Positions 40,206-49,653 of a DNA stretch of 64,000 nt are shown here, piece by piece (positions within the stretch are counted from its first letter, which is position 1; each line of letters begins with the position of its first letter). Position numbers and translations under genes: made by a program. The stretch spans positions 62,001-126,000 of the forward strand of contig NZ_NJIG01000015.1 of assembly GCF_002209535.1 (NCBI RefSeq). The letters run 5' to 3'. The notes beneath the pieces were generated by a model. The model saw only the letters and a list, made by a program, of their open reading frames with translations. It did not search any database and was not told the origin of the DNA. The DNA is from Achromobacter marplatensis (GTDB lineage Bacteria > Pseudomonadota > Gammaproteobacteria > Burkholderiales > Burkholderiaceae_B).

Positions 40206-40883
40206 ATGTCCACCGCCCTGTCACAATCCGGCCCCCTTTCCTTCCTGCGCCGCACCAGTCCGCTGGATGCGTTGCTGGCTGAAGCGGACCGCGCATTGCG
40301 GGTGCTGTCCAACAGCGCGACCGCCGGCCGTCCCTATCCGGCCAAGTCCGAAGAGGCGCCAAATGCGATGTCCGCGCAGGAAAAACGGCACGCGGCGGGC
40401 CTGATGCGCGTGAACCATGTGGGCGAGGTCTGCGCGCAGGCGTTGTACCGGGGGCAGGCGTCGGTCTGCCGCGAACCCGCGCCCCGCGCGCTGCTGCTGA
40501 ATGCGGCTTCAGAAGAAGTCGATCACCTGGTCTGGTGCAATGAGCGCCTGACCGAACTGGGCAGCCGGCCCAGCCTCTTGAACCCGGTCTGGTACGCCGG
40601 ATCGTTCGCATTGGGCGTGCTGGCCAGTTATGCGGGAGTGCCACGCAACCTTGGTTTCATGGCCGAGACCGAGCGGCAGGTGGAGGCACATCTGGAAGAG
40701 CATCTACGCACCTTGCCGGTGCAGGATGAGCGCTCGCGCGAGATTGTCCGCAAGATGAAGGACGACGAAGCCGAGCATCGCGCCAGCGCCGAGCGGGCTG
40801 GGGGCGTACCCCTTCCTGGCCCGGTAAAAGCGGCGATGCGGGCAATGTCCAAGGTCATGACGACGACGGCTTATTGGGTCTGA
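40206..40883 (+). CDS. coq7: Coq7-type demethoxyubiquinone hydroxylase
   Basis: The 225-residue di-iron protein performs the C6 hydroxylation late in ubiquinone synthesis. Iron-ligand motifs are visible as [17 protein letters not shown] in the first half and SEEVDHLVW, with EAHLEEHL and DDEAEHR in the second. The ATG at 40206 follows an AAGGAG ribosome-binding site; an upstream start at 40131 is not supported. Coq7 replaces UbiF in many betaproteobacteria. A likely terminator lies about 120 bases downstream. Confidence 0.95.
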   Translation: MSTALSQSGPLSFLRRTSPLDALLAEADRALRVLSNSATAGRPYPAKSEEAPNAMSAQEKRHAAGLMRVNHVGEVCAQALYRGQASVCREPAPRALLLNAASEEVDHLVWCNERLTELGSRPSLLNPVWYAGSFALGVLASYAGVPRNLGFMAETERQVEAHLEEHLRTLPVQDERSREIVRKMKDDEAEHRASAERAGGVPLPGPVKAAMRAMSKVMTTTAYWV

Positions 40884-41005
40884 GAACCGCTTGCGGCTGA
40901 AATGTTGCAGTGCGCAAATTCGGCCGCATGCTGGTGCAGGACGCACCATTTCAGTGCAAATTACAGGGTGGGATTACCCGGTGTCGTCTAGGGTTAGTCC
41001 GCAAT

Positions 41006-41037
41006 GGGTTTACCCGTTCGGCAAAAACCCTTTTTTT
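41006..41037 (+). terminator. Probable intrinsic terminator downstream of coq7
   Basis: GGGTTT (41006-41011) and AAACCC (41025-41030) can pair around a 13-base loop, followed directly by seven T residues. The stem is short, so confidence is moderate. Confidence 0.6.
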
Positions 41038-41138
41038 GGCCAAGCCATGTGTTGATGCGGGTCTCCAGGGGGCGCAAGGGAATTTTGCGGCGAAAACGCA
41101 ACGCGAAAACCGGCCTTCAAAAGAGATTAAAAAAATTC

Positions 41139-41167
41139 TTGCATCGCACAAAAAACCTCGGTACTAT
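41139..41167 (+). promoter_or_regulatory. Putative promoter of a small RNA
   Basis: TTGCAT (41139-41144) and TACTAT (41162-41167) are 17 bp apart in an AT-rich stretch. A transcript would start near 41174 and meet a strong terminator at 41288-41320. Confidence 0.5.
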
Positions 41168-41173
41168 TCACTC

Positions 41174-41320
41174 ATCGGATGTTGAAACGCAGTCGGCGCG
41201 GTGCAAAACCCCGAACGCGTAGCGAGCAGAAGGCAAGCTCCCAACATGCCACGGTTGTCTCCTCCACCCTCCTCCTTTGGTGGATTTAGCCCGAGATCTT
41301 ACGATCTCGGGCTTTTTTTT
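41174..41320 (+). ncRNA. Candidate small RNA of about 145 nt
   Basis: The segment is bounded by a putative promoter and a strong terminator in a 780-bp gap between coq7 and the polysaccharide cluster. It contains the pyrimidine run TCTCCTCCACCCTCCTCC at 41258-41275, complementary to ribosome-binding sites, as in several known regulatory RNAs. No known RNA family was recognised. A 36-codon frame (ATG 41179, TAG 41287) also fits inside, ending in Leu-Leu-Leu-Trp-Trp-Ile. It would start only about five bases into the transcript with no ribosome-binding site, so translation is doubtful but a leader peptide is not excluded. Confidence 0.45.
41288..41320 (+). terminator. Strong intrinsic terminator
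   Basis: AGCCCGAGATC and GATCTCGGGCT form a perfect 11-bp stem with a TTAC loop, followed by eight T residues. Confidence 0.93.
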
Positions 41321-41663
41321 ATGCCGAATTAATGCGTCCCTATTTTTTGGCGAGGTTCGCCCGACCTGGCTAGTCGACGGCATATCCTCCCTATGGCGGC
41401 ATCCGCGTTTTCCCTGGGATATTTCGCGTGTTCCCCAGCGGAAAGCTCTACAATCAGCGCATGAAATCCGTATCTCCGCGCGTCCGCGGTTTTGTTGCAT
41501 CAGCCCCCTCCATCCAGCGGCCTGGCGGCGGACGAACGGCCCTGTCCCGGGTGTTACGTTTCGTGCCCCTGAATTGCACTTCCTTATCCCTGCCATATAT
41601 GGGCGTTACACCTGCCTCCCATAATGGCGGGCCTGTCTCGATAGACCAACCAGAGGTGATTCT
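41321..41663. other. Leader region of the polysaccharide cluster
   Basis: No gene is convincing in these 343 bases. A weak promoter candidate (TTGCAC 41574-41579, 16-bp spacer, TATATG 41596-41601) lies about 65 bases before the first cluster gene. No JUMPstart/ops element was seen. Confidence 0.35.
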
Positions 41664-42770
41664 GTGACCTGGCTGTATATCTGCGTGGTCGCGTTCATGG
41701 TGGGCGGGCTCATCGTGTGGTCGGAACGCTGGCATGGCCGGTTTACCGGCGACAGCGATCTGAACAAGCCGCAAGCGAACCATTCCCGCGCGACCCCCCG
41801 TGTCGGCGGCTTGGCCGTGCTTGCCGGCACGTTGCTGGGCCTGCTGGTGCTGGGGCCCGCCAACATGACGCTGACGTGGCTGTGGCCCGCGCTGTTTGTC
41901 GCCGCGCTGCCGGTGTTCGTTGCTGGCCTGCTGGAAGACATCACTAAAGATATCGGCGCCAGCAAGCGTTTGCTGGCGGCATTCCTGTCGGCGGCGATCG
42001 CCTGGTGGCTGCTGGGCGGCGTCAGCCGTGTCGGCATGGCGCCGGTGGACTACGTGCTGTCGTTCTGGCCGGTGTCGCTCTTGTTCACCATGATTGCGGT
42101 GGGCGGCTGTACGCATGCGCTGAACATCGTGGACGGCATGAACGGCCTGGCCGGCATGGTTGCCACGCTGATGTCGGTGTCGATCAGCCTGGTGGCGATG
42201 CAAGTGGGCGACGTGCCGATCTTCCTGATCTCCGCCGCCTTGGCGTCGGCGACCTTGGGCTTCCTGGTCTGGAACTTCCCATTCGGGCGCGTATTCCTGG
42301 GCGACGGCGGGGCCTATTTCCTGGGCTTCATGCTGGCCGAACTGGCGGTGCTGCTGGTCGTGCGTAATCCGTCGGTGTCGCCGTTCTACGCGCTGGCCGT
42401 GCTGTTCTACCCCGTATTCGAAACCGGTTTCTCGATCTGGCGGCGGCGCTTCAAGCGCGGCGTGCCGGTCGACCAGCCGGATGCCTTGCACCTGCACCAG
42501 CTGGTGTTCCGCCGCCTGGTTCGCGTGACGTTCAGCCGGGGCCGTCGCCACGCCGTGCCGGCGCTGTGCAATGCGATGGCGTCGCCCTACATGTGGGTGC
42601 TGGCGCTGATCGGCCTGGTGCCGGCCACGATCTGGTGGGACAACGCGTGGGCGCTTAGCGCCAGCCTCGTGGTGTTCGCCAGCGTCTATATCTGGCTGTA
42701 TGCGCGGCTGGTGTCCTGGCGTCGCCCGGGGTGGCTGCTGCTGCCATCTGTTTTGAAGACTACGGATTAG
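41664..42770 (+). CDS. WecA/WbpL-type undecaprenyl-phosphate sugar-phosphate transferase
   Basis: The 368-residue integral membrane protein has about ten or eleven helices and the MraY/WecA motifs ATPRVGG (43-49), NIVDGMNGLAG near 152 and GDGGAYFLGF near 213, plus the HLHQLVFRR cytoplasmic histidine motif near 275. It would start a surface glycan by linking a HexNAc-1-phosphate to undecaprenyl phosphate. The GTG start at 41664 is preceded by AGAGGTGA. It opens the cluster and is followed by nucleotide-sugar genes, matching a WbpL-like role. MraY itself is unlikely outside the dcw cluster. Confidence 0.9.
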   Translation: MTWLYICVVAFMVGGLIVWSERWHGRFTGDSDLNKPQANHSRATPRVGGLAVLAGTLLGLLVLGPANMTLTWLWPALFVAALPVFVAGLLEDITKDIGASKRLLAAFLSAAIAWWLLGGVSRVGMAPVDYVLSFWPVSLLFTMIAVGGCTHALNIVDGMNGLAGMVATLMSVSISLVAMQVGDVPIFLISAALASATLGFLVWNFPFGRVFLGDGGAYFLGFMLAELAVLLVVRNPSVSPFYALAVLFYPVFETGFSIWRRRFKRGVPVDQPDALHLHQLVFRRLVRVTFSRGRRHAVPALCNAMASPYMWVLALIGLVPATIWWDNAWALSASLVVFASVYIWLYARLVSWRRPGWLLLPSVLKTTD

Positions 42771-42865
42771 TTTTGAGTGCCCCGGCGATTGCCGTCGGGG
42801 GCTCGGTTATCTATCACCCGACCATATTTAAAATGCCGTAATCGTTCTACGGTGAAGGGAGAGTT

Positions 42866-44143
42866 ATGTTGCGAATTCAGGATGTGAAACTTGCTGTCGT
42901 CGGCCTGGGCTACGTCGGTCTGCCCCTGGCGGTGGAGTTCGGCAAGAAGCGCTCGGTCATCGGGTTCGATATCAATACGCGCCGCATCGACGCACTGAAG
43001 GCCGGCCACGACCACACGCTGGAAGTGAGCGATGCAGAGCTGGCCGAAGCCGCTCAATTGACCTACACCGCCGACCGCGCCGAGCTGGGCGAGGCCAACG
43101 TGTTCATCGTGACCGTGCCGACCCCCATCGACGAATACAAGCAGCCCGACCTGACTCCGCTGGTCAAGGCCAGCGAAACCATCGGCGCCGTGCTCAAGCG
43201 CGGCGACATCGTCATTTATGAATCCACGGTCTATCCGGGCGCCACGGAAGAAGATTGCGTGCCGGTGCTGGAGCGCGTGTCCGGCTTGAAGTTCAATGTG
43301 GACTTCTATGCGGGCTACAGCCCCGAGCGCATCAACCCGGGCGACAAGGAACACCGTGTCAGCACCATCAAGAAGGTCACCTCGGGTTCCACCCCTGAAG
43401 TCGCCGAACTGGTCGATCAGCTGTACAAGCAGATCATCACCGCCGGCACGCACAAGGCGTCCAGCATCCGCGTGGCGGAAGCCGCCAAGGTGATCGAAAA
43501 CACGCAGCGCGACGTGAACATCGCGCTGATCAACGAACTGGCCCTGATCTTCAACAAGATGGGCATCGACACCGAGGCCGTGCTGCAAGCCGCCGGCACC
43601 AAGTGGAACTTCCTGCCGTTCCGTCCGGGCCTGGTGGGCGGCCATTGCATCGGCGTGGACCCGTACTACCTGACGCACAAGGCGCAATCGATCGGCTACC
43701 ACCCCGAGATCATCCTGGCGGGCCGCCGCCTGAACGACTCGATGGGCGGCTACGTGGTGTCGCAACTGGTCAAGGCGATGACCAAGCAGCGCATCCATGT
43801 GCAAGGCGCGCGCGTGCTCGTCATGGGCCTGGCCTTCAAGGAAAACTGCCCCGACCTGCGCAATACGCGCATCGTGGACATCGTGCATGAACTGCGCGAC
43901 TACAACGTAGACGTCGACGTCTACGACCCGTGGGTCGACGCCGAGGAAGCCGTGCACGAGTACGGCCTGACGCCGGTCGCCAAGCTGGAAGAGGGCAAGT
44001 ACGACGCCGTGATCCTGGCGGTGGCGCACAACCAGTTCAAGGCCTTGGGCGCCGAAGGCATCCGCAAGCTGGGCAAGGAGCAACACGTGCTGTACGACTT
44101 GAAGTACGTGCTGTCGCCCGCCGAATCCGATCTGCGCCTGTAA
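42866..44143 (+). CDS. wbpO: UDP-N-acetyl-D-galactosamine/glucosamine 6-dehydrogenase (WbpO/TviB-like)
   Basis: The 425-residue enzyme oxidises the 6-OH of a UDP-HexNAc to a carboxylate using two NAD+. The Rossmann motif GLGYVGL is at 13-19, K208 lies in [12 protein letters not shown], and the catalytic cysteine is C261 in [11 protein letters not shown]. Length and the sequence [10 protein letters not shown] near the start match WbpO/TviB more than UDP-glucose dehydrogenases. With the adjacent epimerase the expected product is UDP-GalNAcA. It has a GGGAGAG ribosome-binding site. Confidence 0.88.
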   Translation: MLRIQDVKLAVVGLGYVGLPLAVEFGKKRSVIGFDINTRRIDALKAGHDHTLEVSDAELAEAAQLTYTADRAELGEANVFIVTVPTPIDEYKQPDLTPLVKASETIGAVLKRGDIVIYESTVYPGATEEDCVPVLERVSGLKFNVDFYAGYSPERINPGDKEHRVSTIKKVTSGSTPEVAELVDQLYKQIITAGTHKASSIRVAEAAKVIENTQRDVNIALINELALIFNKMGIDTEAVLQAAGTKWNFLPFRPGLVGGHCIGVDPYYLTHKAQSIGYHPEIILAGRRLNDSMGGYVVSQLVKAMTKQRIHVQGARVLVMGLAFKENCPDLRNTRIVDIVHELRDYNVDVDVYDPWVDAEEAVHEYGLTPVAKLEEGKYDAVILAVAHNQFKALGAEGIRKLGKEQHVLYDLKYVLSPAESDLRL

Positions 44144-44153
44144 GGATTCAGCC

Positions 44154-45179
44154 ATGGCAACACGCTTTGAGACCATCAAGCAGGAATTGACCGCCGCGCC
44201 GCGCAAGTGGCTGGTGACCGGCTGCGCCGGCTTCATCGGGTCGAACCTGCTGGAAACCCTGCTGAAGCTGAATCAGACCGTCACCGGCCTGGACAACTTC
44301 GCAACCGGTCACCAGCGCAACCTGGATGAAGTGCGCGCTTCGGTTTCGGCCGAGCAATGGGCGCGCTTTACCTTCGTGGAAGGCGATATCCGCGACCTGG
44401 ATGCTTGCCGCCGCGCCGTTGACGGCGTGGACTTCGTGCTGCATCAAGCCGCGCTGGGCTCCGTGCCGCGTTCGCTGAAAGATCCGATCACCACCAACGA
44501 GGTGAACATCGGCGGCTTCCTGAACATGCTGGTCGCCGCCCGCGATGCGCAAGTGAAGTCGTTCGTCTATGCGGCGTCCAGTTCCACGTACGGCGACCAT
44601 CCGGCCTTGCCCAAGGTGGAAGAGAATATCGGCAAGCCCTTGTCGCCGTACGCCGTGACCAAGTTCGTGAACGAACTGTATGCGGACGTGTTCGCACGCT
44701 CGTACGGGTTCGAAACGGTGGGCCTGCGCTACTTCAACGTGTTCGGCAAGCGCCAGGATCCGAACGGCGCCTACGCCGCCGTGATCCCGAAGTGGACCGC
44801 CGCGATGATCAAGGGCGACGACGTCATCATCAATGGCGACGGCGAGACCAGCCGCGACTTCTGCTTTGTGGAAAACGCGGTGCAGGCCAACCTGCTGGCC
44901 GCGATGGCGCCGGCAGAAGGCCGCAACCAGGTCTACAACGTGGCCGTCAGCGGCCGCAGCACGTTGAACGACCTGTTCGGTTTCCTGGTCAAGGCCCTGG
45001 GCAACCAGAACGTGGCCTACGGCAAAAAGCCCGTATACGCCGACTTCCGCCCGGGCGACGTGCGCCACTCGCAGGCCGACGTCAGCAAGGCCGGCCGCCT
45101 GCTGGGCTACGCGCCGTCGCACACGGTGCTGCAAGGCCTGGAAGTGGCCATGCCCTGGTACACGCAATTCCTGCGTTGA
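44154..45179 (+). CDS. wbpP: UDP-N-acetylglucosamine 4-epimerase (WbpP/TviC-like)
   Basis: The 341-residue short-chain dehydrogenase-type enzyme carries the NAD motif TGCAGFIGS (22-30), the catalytic serine region [10 protein letters not shown] (141-150) and Y166-x-x-x-K170. The extra N-terminal residues before the Rossmann fold, the [10 protein letters not shown] segment and the [14 protein letters not shown] substrate region match WbpP, which interconverts UDP-GlcNAc and UDP-GalNAc. It follows the dehydrogenase by 10 bases. The pair is known from Pseudomonas aeruginosa O6 and from Vi antigen synthesis. Confidence 0.88.
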   Translation: MATRFETIKQELTAAPRKWLVTGCAGFIGSNLLETLLKLNQTVTGLDNFATGHQRNLDEVRASVSAEQWARFTFVEGDIRDLDACRRAVDGVDFVLHQAALGSVPRSLKDPITTNEVNIGGFLNMLVAARDAQVKSFVYAASSSTYGDHPALPKVEENIGKPLSPYAVTKFVNELYADVFARSYGFETVGLRYFNVFGKRQDPNGAYAAVIPKWTAAMIKGDDVIINGDGETSRDFCFVENAVQANLLAAMAPAEGRNQVYNVAVSGRSTLNDLFGFLVKALGNQNVAYGKKPVYADFRPGDVRHSQADVSKAGRLLGYAPSHTVLQGLEVAMPWYTQFLR

Positions 45180-45180
45180 T

Positions 45181-46530
45181 TTGAAAGCACTCATCCGCAA
45201 ACTCGGCAACATCCACCCGGACCATCAGCGCATCTTCAAAGGCGCGTTCCGGGTGGCCGTGTTCCTGCTGCTGGGCAAGGCTGCCGGCGCCATCAAAGAG
45301 ATGGCGGTGGCCTACCGGTACGGCGTCAGCGACGCCGTGGACGCCTACCAATTCACGATGACCATGGCCACCTGGCTGCCGGTCACGATCGTGGGCGTGC
45401 TGTCGGTGGTCTTGATTCCTGTCCTGGTGCGGCTGCGCCGCGCGGAAGACGCCGAGCGCGACCAATTCATCAAAGAACTTCAAGGCTGGGTGGCTGCGGC
45501 GGGCATTGCGCTGGCCATCGCCACCTGGTTCGCCTGGCCGTATGTGGTGGACGCGCTGGGCAAGGGATTGCCCGAACGCGTACGCGGCATGACGGGCGAC
45601 CTGCTGATCGCCTTCGCGCCGGTGTCGGCCTTGCTGTTGATCGCCGGCATCAGCGCCGCGCGGCTGCGCGCGCATGAACGCCACGTCAATACGTTGCTCG
45701 ATAGCGTACCCGCCGTGGCGACGCTGGCCTGGGTGATGCTGGCCGTCAGCGCCGATGGCGTCGGGCCGCTGCTGTGGGGCACCTTGGTGGGCTATGCCAT
45801 CCAGACCGTCTGGCTGGCCTGGCTGGCGGCGCGGGCGGACGGCGGGTTCTGGGGCGCGCCGCGCCTGACGCTGCGTTCGCCGCATTGGCCCGAACTGATG
45901 GGCGCCGCCGGCGTGATGCTGATCGGCCAGGTGGCGATGAGCTTCGTCGGCCCGATGGACCAATACGCCGCCGCCAACCTGGGCGCCAATGCGAACGCGA
46001 CGCTGGGCTACGCCAGCCGGCTGCTGTCCCTCTTGCTGGGCATCGGCGCCGTGTCGGTGGGCCGCGCCGCGCTGCCGGTGCTGGCCGACGTGCAGGCCCG
46101 GGGCGATACCGCCCGCGCACGCAGCATGGCGCTGAAATGGTCGGTGCTGATGGTGGGGGCGGGCGCCGTGGCGGTCGCGATCGGTTGGGTTCTGGCGCCG
46201 TGGGGCGTGTCCGTGCTGTTCCAGCGCGGCGCCTTTACCGCGGAAAATACCGAAGCCGTCGCGCATGTGCTGCGCTGGGGCCTGCTGCAATTGCCGTTCT
46301 ACTTCGGCGTGCTGATCCTGGTGCAACTGCTGGCCAGCCAGAACCGCTATCGCATCATGGCCGCCATCGCGGTAGCCAATTTTGCGCTGAAGGCCGCGTT
46401 GAATACCGTGCTGGCGCCCAAGATGGGCGCGGCCGGCATCATGCTGGCAACCAGCCTCATGTATGTGCTGTCCTTCGCCTGCTACCTGGTGGTGGCGATG
46501 CGCAAGGCCGAACCCAAGGAGGCCGATTGA
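45181..46530 (+). CDS. MurJ/MviN-type lipid-linked glycan flippase
   Basis: The 449-residue membrane protein has about twelve helices and MurJ-family features: FLLLGKAAGAIKEMAVAYRYG near the N-terminus, and RRAEDAER followed by long hydrophobic runs. It is shorter than housekeeping MurJ (about 510). The TTG start lies one base after the wbpP-like stop. Its place among glycan genes suggests it flips the lipid-linked repeat unit in place of a Wzx protein. The genuine murJ should be elsewhere in the genome. Confidence 0.78.
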   Translation: MKALIRKLGNIHPDHQRIFKGAFRVAVFLLLGKAAGAIKEMAVAYRYGVSDAVDAYQFTMTMATWLPVTIVGVLSVVLIPVLVRLRRAEDAERDQFIKELQGWVAAAGIALAIATWFAWPYVVDALGKGLPERVRGMTGDLLIAFAPVSALLLIAGISAARLRAHERHVNTLLDSVPAVATLAWVMLAVSADGVGPLLWGTLVGYAIQTVWLAWLAARADGGFWGAPRLTLRSPHWPELMGAAGVMLIGQVAMSFVGPMDQYAAANLGANANATLGYASRLLSLLLGIGAVSVGRAALPVLADVQARGDTARARSMALKWSVLMVGAGAVAVAIGWVLAPWGVSVLFQRGAFTAENTEAVAHVLRWGLLQLPFYFGVLILVQLLASQNRYRIMAAIAVANFALKAALNTVLAPKMGAAGIMLATSLMYVLSFACYLVVAMRKAEPKEAD

Positions 46531-47673
46531 ATGTCCCAAGCCGAATCCGGCCGTGCATTGCGCGTCCTGCTGTTCATCCACTCGCTGCATGGGGGCGGCG
46601 CTGAACGCGTTGCCGCCGACCTGAGCGCCCACTGGGCGCAGATGGGGCGCGAGGTGATGGTGGTGACCCAGGCCAGCGCAGACGGCGATGTCTATGCCCT
46701 GCACCCGAACGTCCGCCGCGAAGTCCTGCACACGGCAGGTGAGGGCGGGGGCTTGCGCGGCATCTGGAGCAATGTGCAGCGCGTGCGCGCGTTGCGCCGG
46801 GTGATCAAGGCGTTCCGCCCCGACATCGTGCTGGGCATGATGACCACGGCGTCCGTGCTGTCCGTGCTGGCGAGTTCCGGCCTGGGTTGCCGCGTGATCG
46901 CGACCGAACATACGCATCCGCCGTCGCAGACCCTGTCGGGCCTGTGGCTGCGCTTGCGCCGGCTGACCTACCCGCGCGCCGAGCGCGTCGTCGCATTGAC
47001 GCGCGGCACCGCCGACTGGATCGAACAGCACGTGCCCGGCTCCCGGCTGGCCGTCATTCCCAACCCCGTGCACTGGCCTTTGCCGCGCGCCGAACCGTTG
47101 CTGACCCCGGTGTCGGGCGACGGGCGCAAGCGCTTGCTGGCGGTCGGCCGGCTGCATGCGGACAAGGGGTTCGATCTGCTGATCCAGGCGTTCGCCACGC
47201 TGGCGCCGTCGCATCCGGACTGGGATCTGGTTATTCTGGGCGAAGGCGATGAGCGCGCCGCCCTCGAAGCGCAAGTCGGCAACGCCGGGCTGGCGTCGCG
47301 CATCTCGATGCCCGGACGCGCCGGCAACGTGGGCGATTGGTACGACAGTGCCGATCTATACGTCTTGACGTCGCGCTTTGAAGGGCTGTCCAACACTCTG
47401 CTTGAATCGATGGCCAGCGGCTTGGCCGCCGTGTCGTTCGATTGCGATACCGGCCCGCGCGAGATCGTGCGCGAAGGTATCGACGGCGTGCTGGTCCGCC
47501 CCAATGGCGACGTGCCCGCGCTATGCAAGGCGCTGGCCGACGTGATGGGCAATGACGCCGCGCGCCAGCGCATGGCGCAGGCGGCGACGGACGTGCGCGA
47601 CCGGTTTTCGGCCACGCGCGTGCTGCAACAATGGCAAGAACTTTTTGACGGCGTGCGCGGATCGGGCCGTTAG
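46531..47673 (+). CDS. Glycosyltransferase family 4 (first of four)
   Basis: The 380-residue GT-B enzyme has the N-terminal motif LHGGGAERVAADL (17-29) and the C-terminal donor-binding region with RFEGLSNTLLESMASG near 285-300, including the two glutamates of the EX7E pattern. It probably adds one sugar of the repeat unit on the cytoplasmic side. It begins immediately after the flippase stop, so translation is likely coupled. Sugar and linkage cannot be read from sequence. Confidence 0.88.
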   Translation: MSQAESGRALRVLLFIHSLHGGGAERVAADLSAHWAQMGREVMVVTQASADGDVYALHPNVRREVLHTAGEGGGLRGIWSNVQRVRALRRVIKAFRPDIVLGMMTTASVLSVLASSGLGCRVIATEHTHPPSQTLSGLWLRLRRLTYPRAERVVALTRGTADWIEQHVPGSRLAVIPNPVHWPLPRAEPLLTPVSGDGRKRLLAVGRLHADKGFDLLIQAFATLAPSHPDWDLVILGEGDERAALEAQVGNAGLASRISMPGRAGNVGDWYDSADLYVLTSRFEGLSNTLLESMASGLAAVSFDCDTGPREIVREGIDGVLVRPNGDVPALCKALADVMGNDAARQRMAQAATDVRDRFSATRVLQQWQELFDGVRGSGR

Positions 47674-47718
47674 GCCCGCGCGGCACGCCGTTGCTACGGT
47701 GACCACGAGAACTTCATC

Positions 47719-49650
47719 ATGTGTGGAATAGTCGGAATTTGGGGCCCTGTCGGAAACAAGGAGCGCGTGCTGGCCGAAAGCTGCCGCCGCATCCGCCACC
47801 GCGGGCCGGACAGCAACGGTTTCTGGGAAGACCCCGAAGCTGAACTGGCCTTGGCGCACGTCCGCCTGGCGATCCTGGACTTGACCGAAGCCGGCCACCA
47901 GCCCATGACGTCCGCCTGCGGCCGCTATGTCATGGTGTTTAACGGCGAGATCTACAACCACCTGGACATCCGCAAGCAGCTGGAGCAATCCGCGCTGGCG
48001 CCGTCCTGGCGCGGGCACTCCGACACCGAAACCCTGCTGGCGGGCTTCACCGCGCTGGGCATCGAGGCGACCTTGCAGGCCGCAGTCGGCATGTTCGCGA
48101 TCGCGCTGTGGGATCGCGCGTCGCGCAAGCTGATGCTGGCGCGCGACCGCATGGGCGAAAAGCCGCTGTACTACGGCTACTCCGGCGCCGAACTGGTGTT
48201 CGCTTCCGAGTTGAAGGGCCTCATGCCCATTCCGGGCTTCGGCCGCGACCTGAACCGCAATGCGTTGGCGTCGTTCATGCGGCACAACTACATCCCGGCG
48301 CCCCAGTCCATCTATCAAGGCATTGCCAAGCTGCCGCCGGGGACCTGGGTCGAATTCACCGCCGACGACACCCGCAGCCGACGCATGCCGGAGCCTCGCG
48401 TGTACTGGTCGGCGCGCGACGCCGCGGACGCCGCCGCCAAGTCGCGGCTGACGTTCGAGTCCGACGCGCAGGCCACCGAAGCGCTGGAAGGGGTGTTGTC
48501 CAAGGCGGTCGGCGGCCAGATGCTGGCCGATGTGAGCCTGGGCGCCTTCCTGTCGGGCGGCATCGATTCGTCCACTATCGTGGCCCTGATGCAGGCGCAG
48601 AGCGCCAAGCCCGTGCGCACCTTCGCGATCGGCTTCCACGAAAAGGGCTATGACGAGGCGCAGCACGCGAAAGCCGTGGCCACGCACCTGGGCACGGACC
48701 ATACCGAGCTCTACGTGACCGCCGAGGACGCGTTGGCCGTGGTGCCGTCGCTGGCGGACATGTACGACGAACCGTTTGCCGATTCGTCGCAGATCCCGAC
48801 CTCGCTCGTCACGAAAATGGCGCGGCAGCACGTTACCGTCGCGCTGTCCGGCGATGGCGGCGACGAACTCTTCGGCGGCTATTCACGCTATTTCCGCGTG
48901 AACAACTGGTGGCAGCAATGCGAGCGCTTTCCTTCGCTGCTGCGCAAGCCGGCGGGCGCGCTGCTTTCCGCATCCACCCATCTTCCGGGGCGCGGCGCCT
49001 GGCGCGGCAAGGTCGGCAAGCTGGGCGAGCTGCTGCGCACCGACTCGCGCGGCGATTTCTATCGCCACTTCGTGTCGTACTGGGCCGACCCCACCAAGGT
49101 GGTCAAGGGCGGCGTGGAACCGGTCTCGGAATTTGCGCGGACCATGCAGGGCTCCACCTTCGAATCCATGATGAAGCTGGATACGATCACCTATCTGCCG
49201 GACGACATCCTGGTCAAGGTGGACCGCGCCGCGATGGCGGTCAGCCTGGAAACGCGGGTGCCGCTGATCGACCACCGCGTCTATGAATTCGCCTGGAGTC
49301 TGCCGCACCAGTACAAGGTGCGCGGCAACACGGGCAAGTGGCTGTTGCGCCAGGTGCTGCATCGCCATGTGCCGCAGGCCCTGGTAGACCGCCCCAAGCG
49401 CGGTTTTGCCGTGCCGCTGGCCGCCTGGCTGCGCGGCCCGCTGCGGGAATGGGCGGACGCATTGCTGGACCCCACGCGCCTGCGTCAGGAAGGCTGGTTC
49501 GAACCGGAACCCATCCTGCGCAAGTGGCGTGAACACACGTCGGGCCACCGCAATTGGGACAGCCATTTGTGGGGCGTCCTGATGATGCAGGCCTGGCTGG
49601 ACCGTTATCGCGCAGGACCGGATCAAGGGGGATCTATTGGGAGTCTTTGA
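47719..49650 (+). CDS. asnB: Asparagine synthase-type amidotransferase (glutamine-hydrolysing)
   Basis: The 643-residue protein has the N-terminal glutaminase with nucleophile C2 (MCGIVGIWG) and the C-terminal synthase with the ATP-pyrophosphatase motif SGGIDSS (279-285). Its setting within a glycan cluster suggests that it amidates a uronic acid, as proposed for WbpS in P. aeruginosa O6, and not free aspartate. With WbpO/WbpP-like enzymes the substrate would be GalNAcA or its linked form. A general asparagine synthase role is still possible. Confidence 0.88.
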   Translation: MCGIVGIWGPVGNKERVLAESCRRIRHRGPDSNGFWEDPEAELALAHVRLAILDLTEAGHQPMTSACGRYVMVFNGEIYNHLDIRKQLEQSALAPSWRGHSDTETLLAGFTALGIEATLQAAVGMFAIALWDRASRKLMLARDRMGEKPLYYGYSGAELVFASELKGLMPIPGFGRDLNRNALASFMRHNYIPAPQSIYQGIAKLPPGTWVEFTADDTRSRRMPEPRVYWSARDAADAAAKSRLTFESDAQATEALEGVLSKAVGGQMLADVSLGAFLSGGIDSSTIVALMQAQSAKPVRTFAIGFHEKGYDEAQHAKAVATHLGTDHTELYVTAEDALAVVPSLADMYDEPFADSSQIPTSLVTKMARQHVTVALSGDGGDELFGGYSRYFRVNNWWQQCERFPSLLRKPAGALLSASTHLPGRGAWRGKVGKLGELLRTDSRGDFYRHFVSYWADPTKVVKGGVEPVSEFARTMQGSTFESMMKLDTITYLPDDILVKVDRAAMAVSLETRVPLIDHRVYEFAWSLPHQYKVRGNTGKWLLRQVLHRHVPQALVDRPKRGFAVPLAAWLRGPLREWADALLDPTRLRQEGWFEPEPILRKWREHTSGHRNWDSHLWGVLMMQAWLDRYRAGPDQGGSIGSL

Positions 49651-49653
49651 CGA

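Noticed and set aside
41179..41289. trp operon leader peptide
   Set aside because: Two Trp codons and a terminator are present, but no tryptophan genes follow and there is no ribosome-binding site; kept only as a low-interest finding.
45082..47274. A 730-codon open frame antisense to the flippase and first glycosyltransferase genes
   Set aside because: Gln/His/Arg-rich shadow of two clearly functional plus-strand genes.
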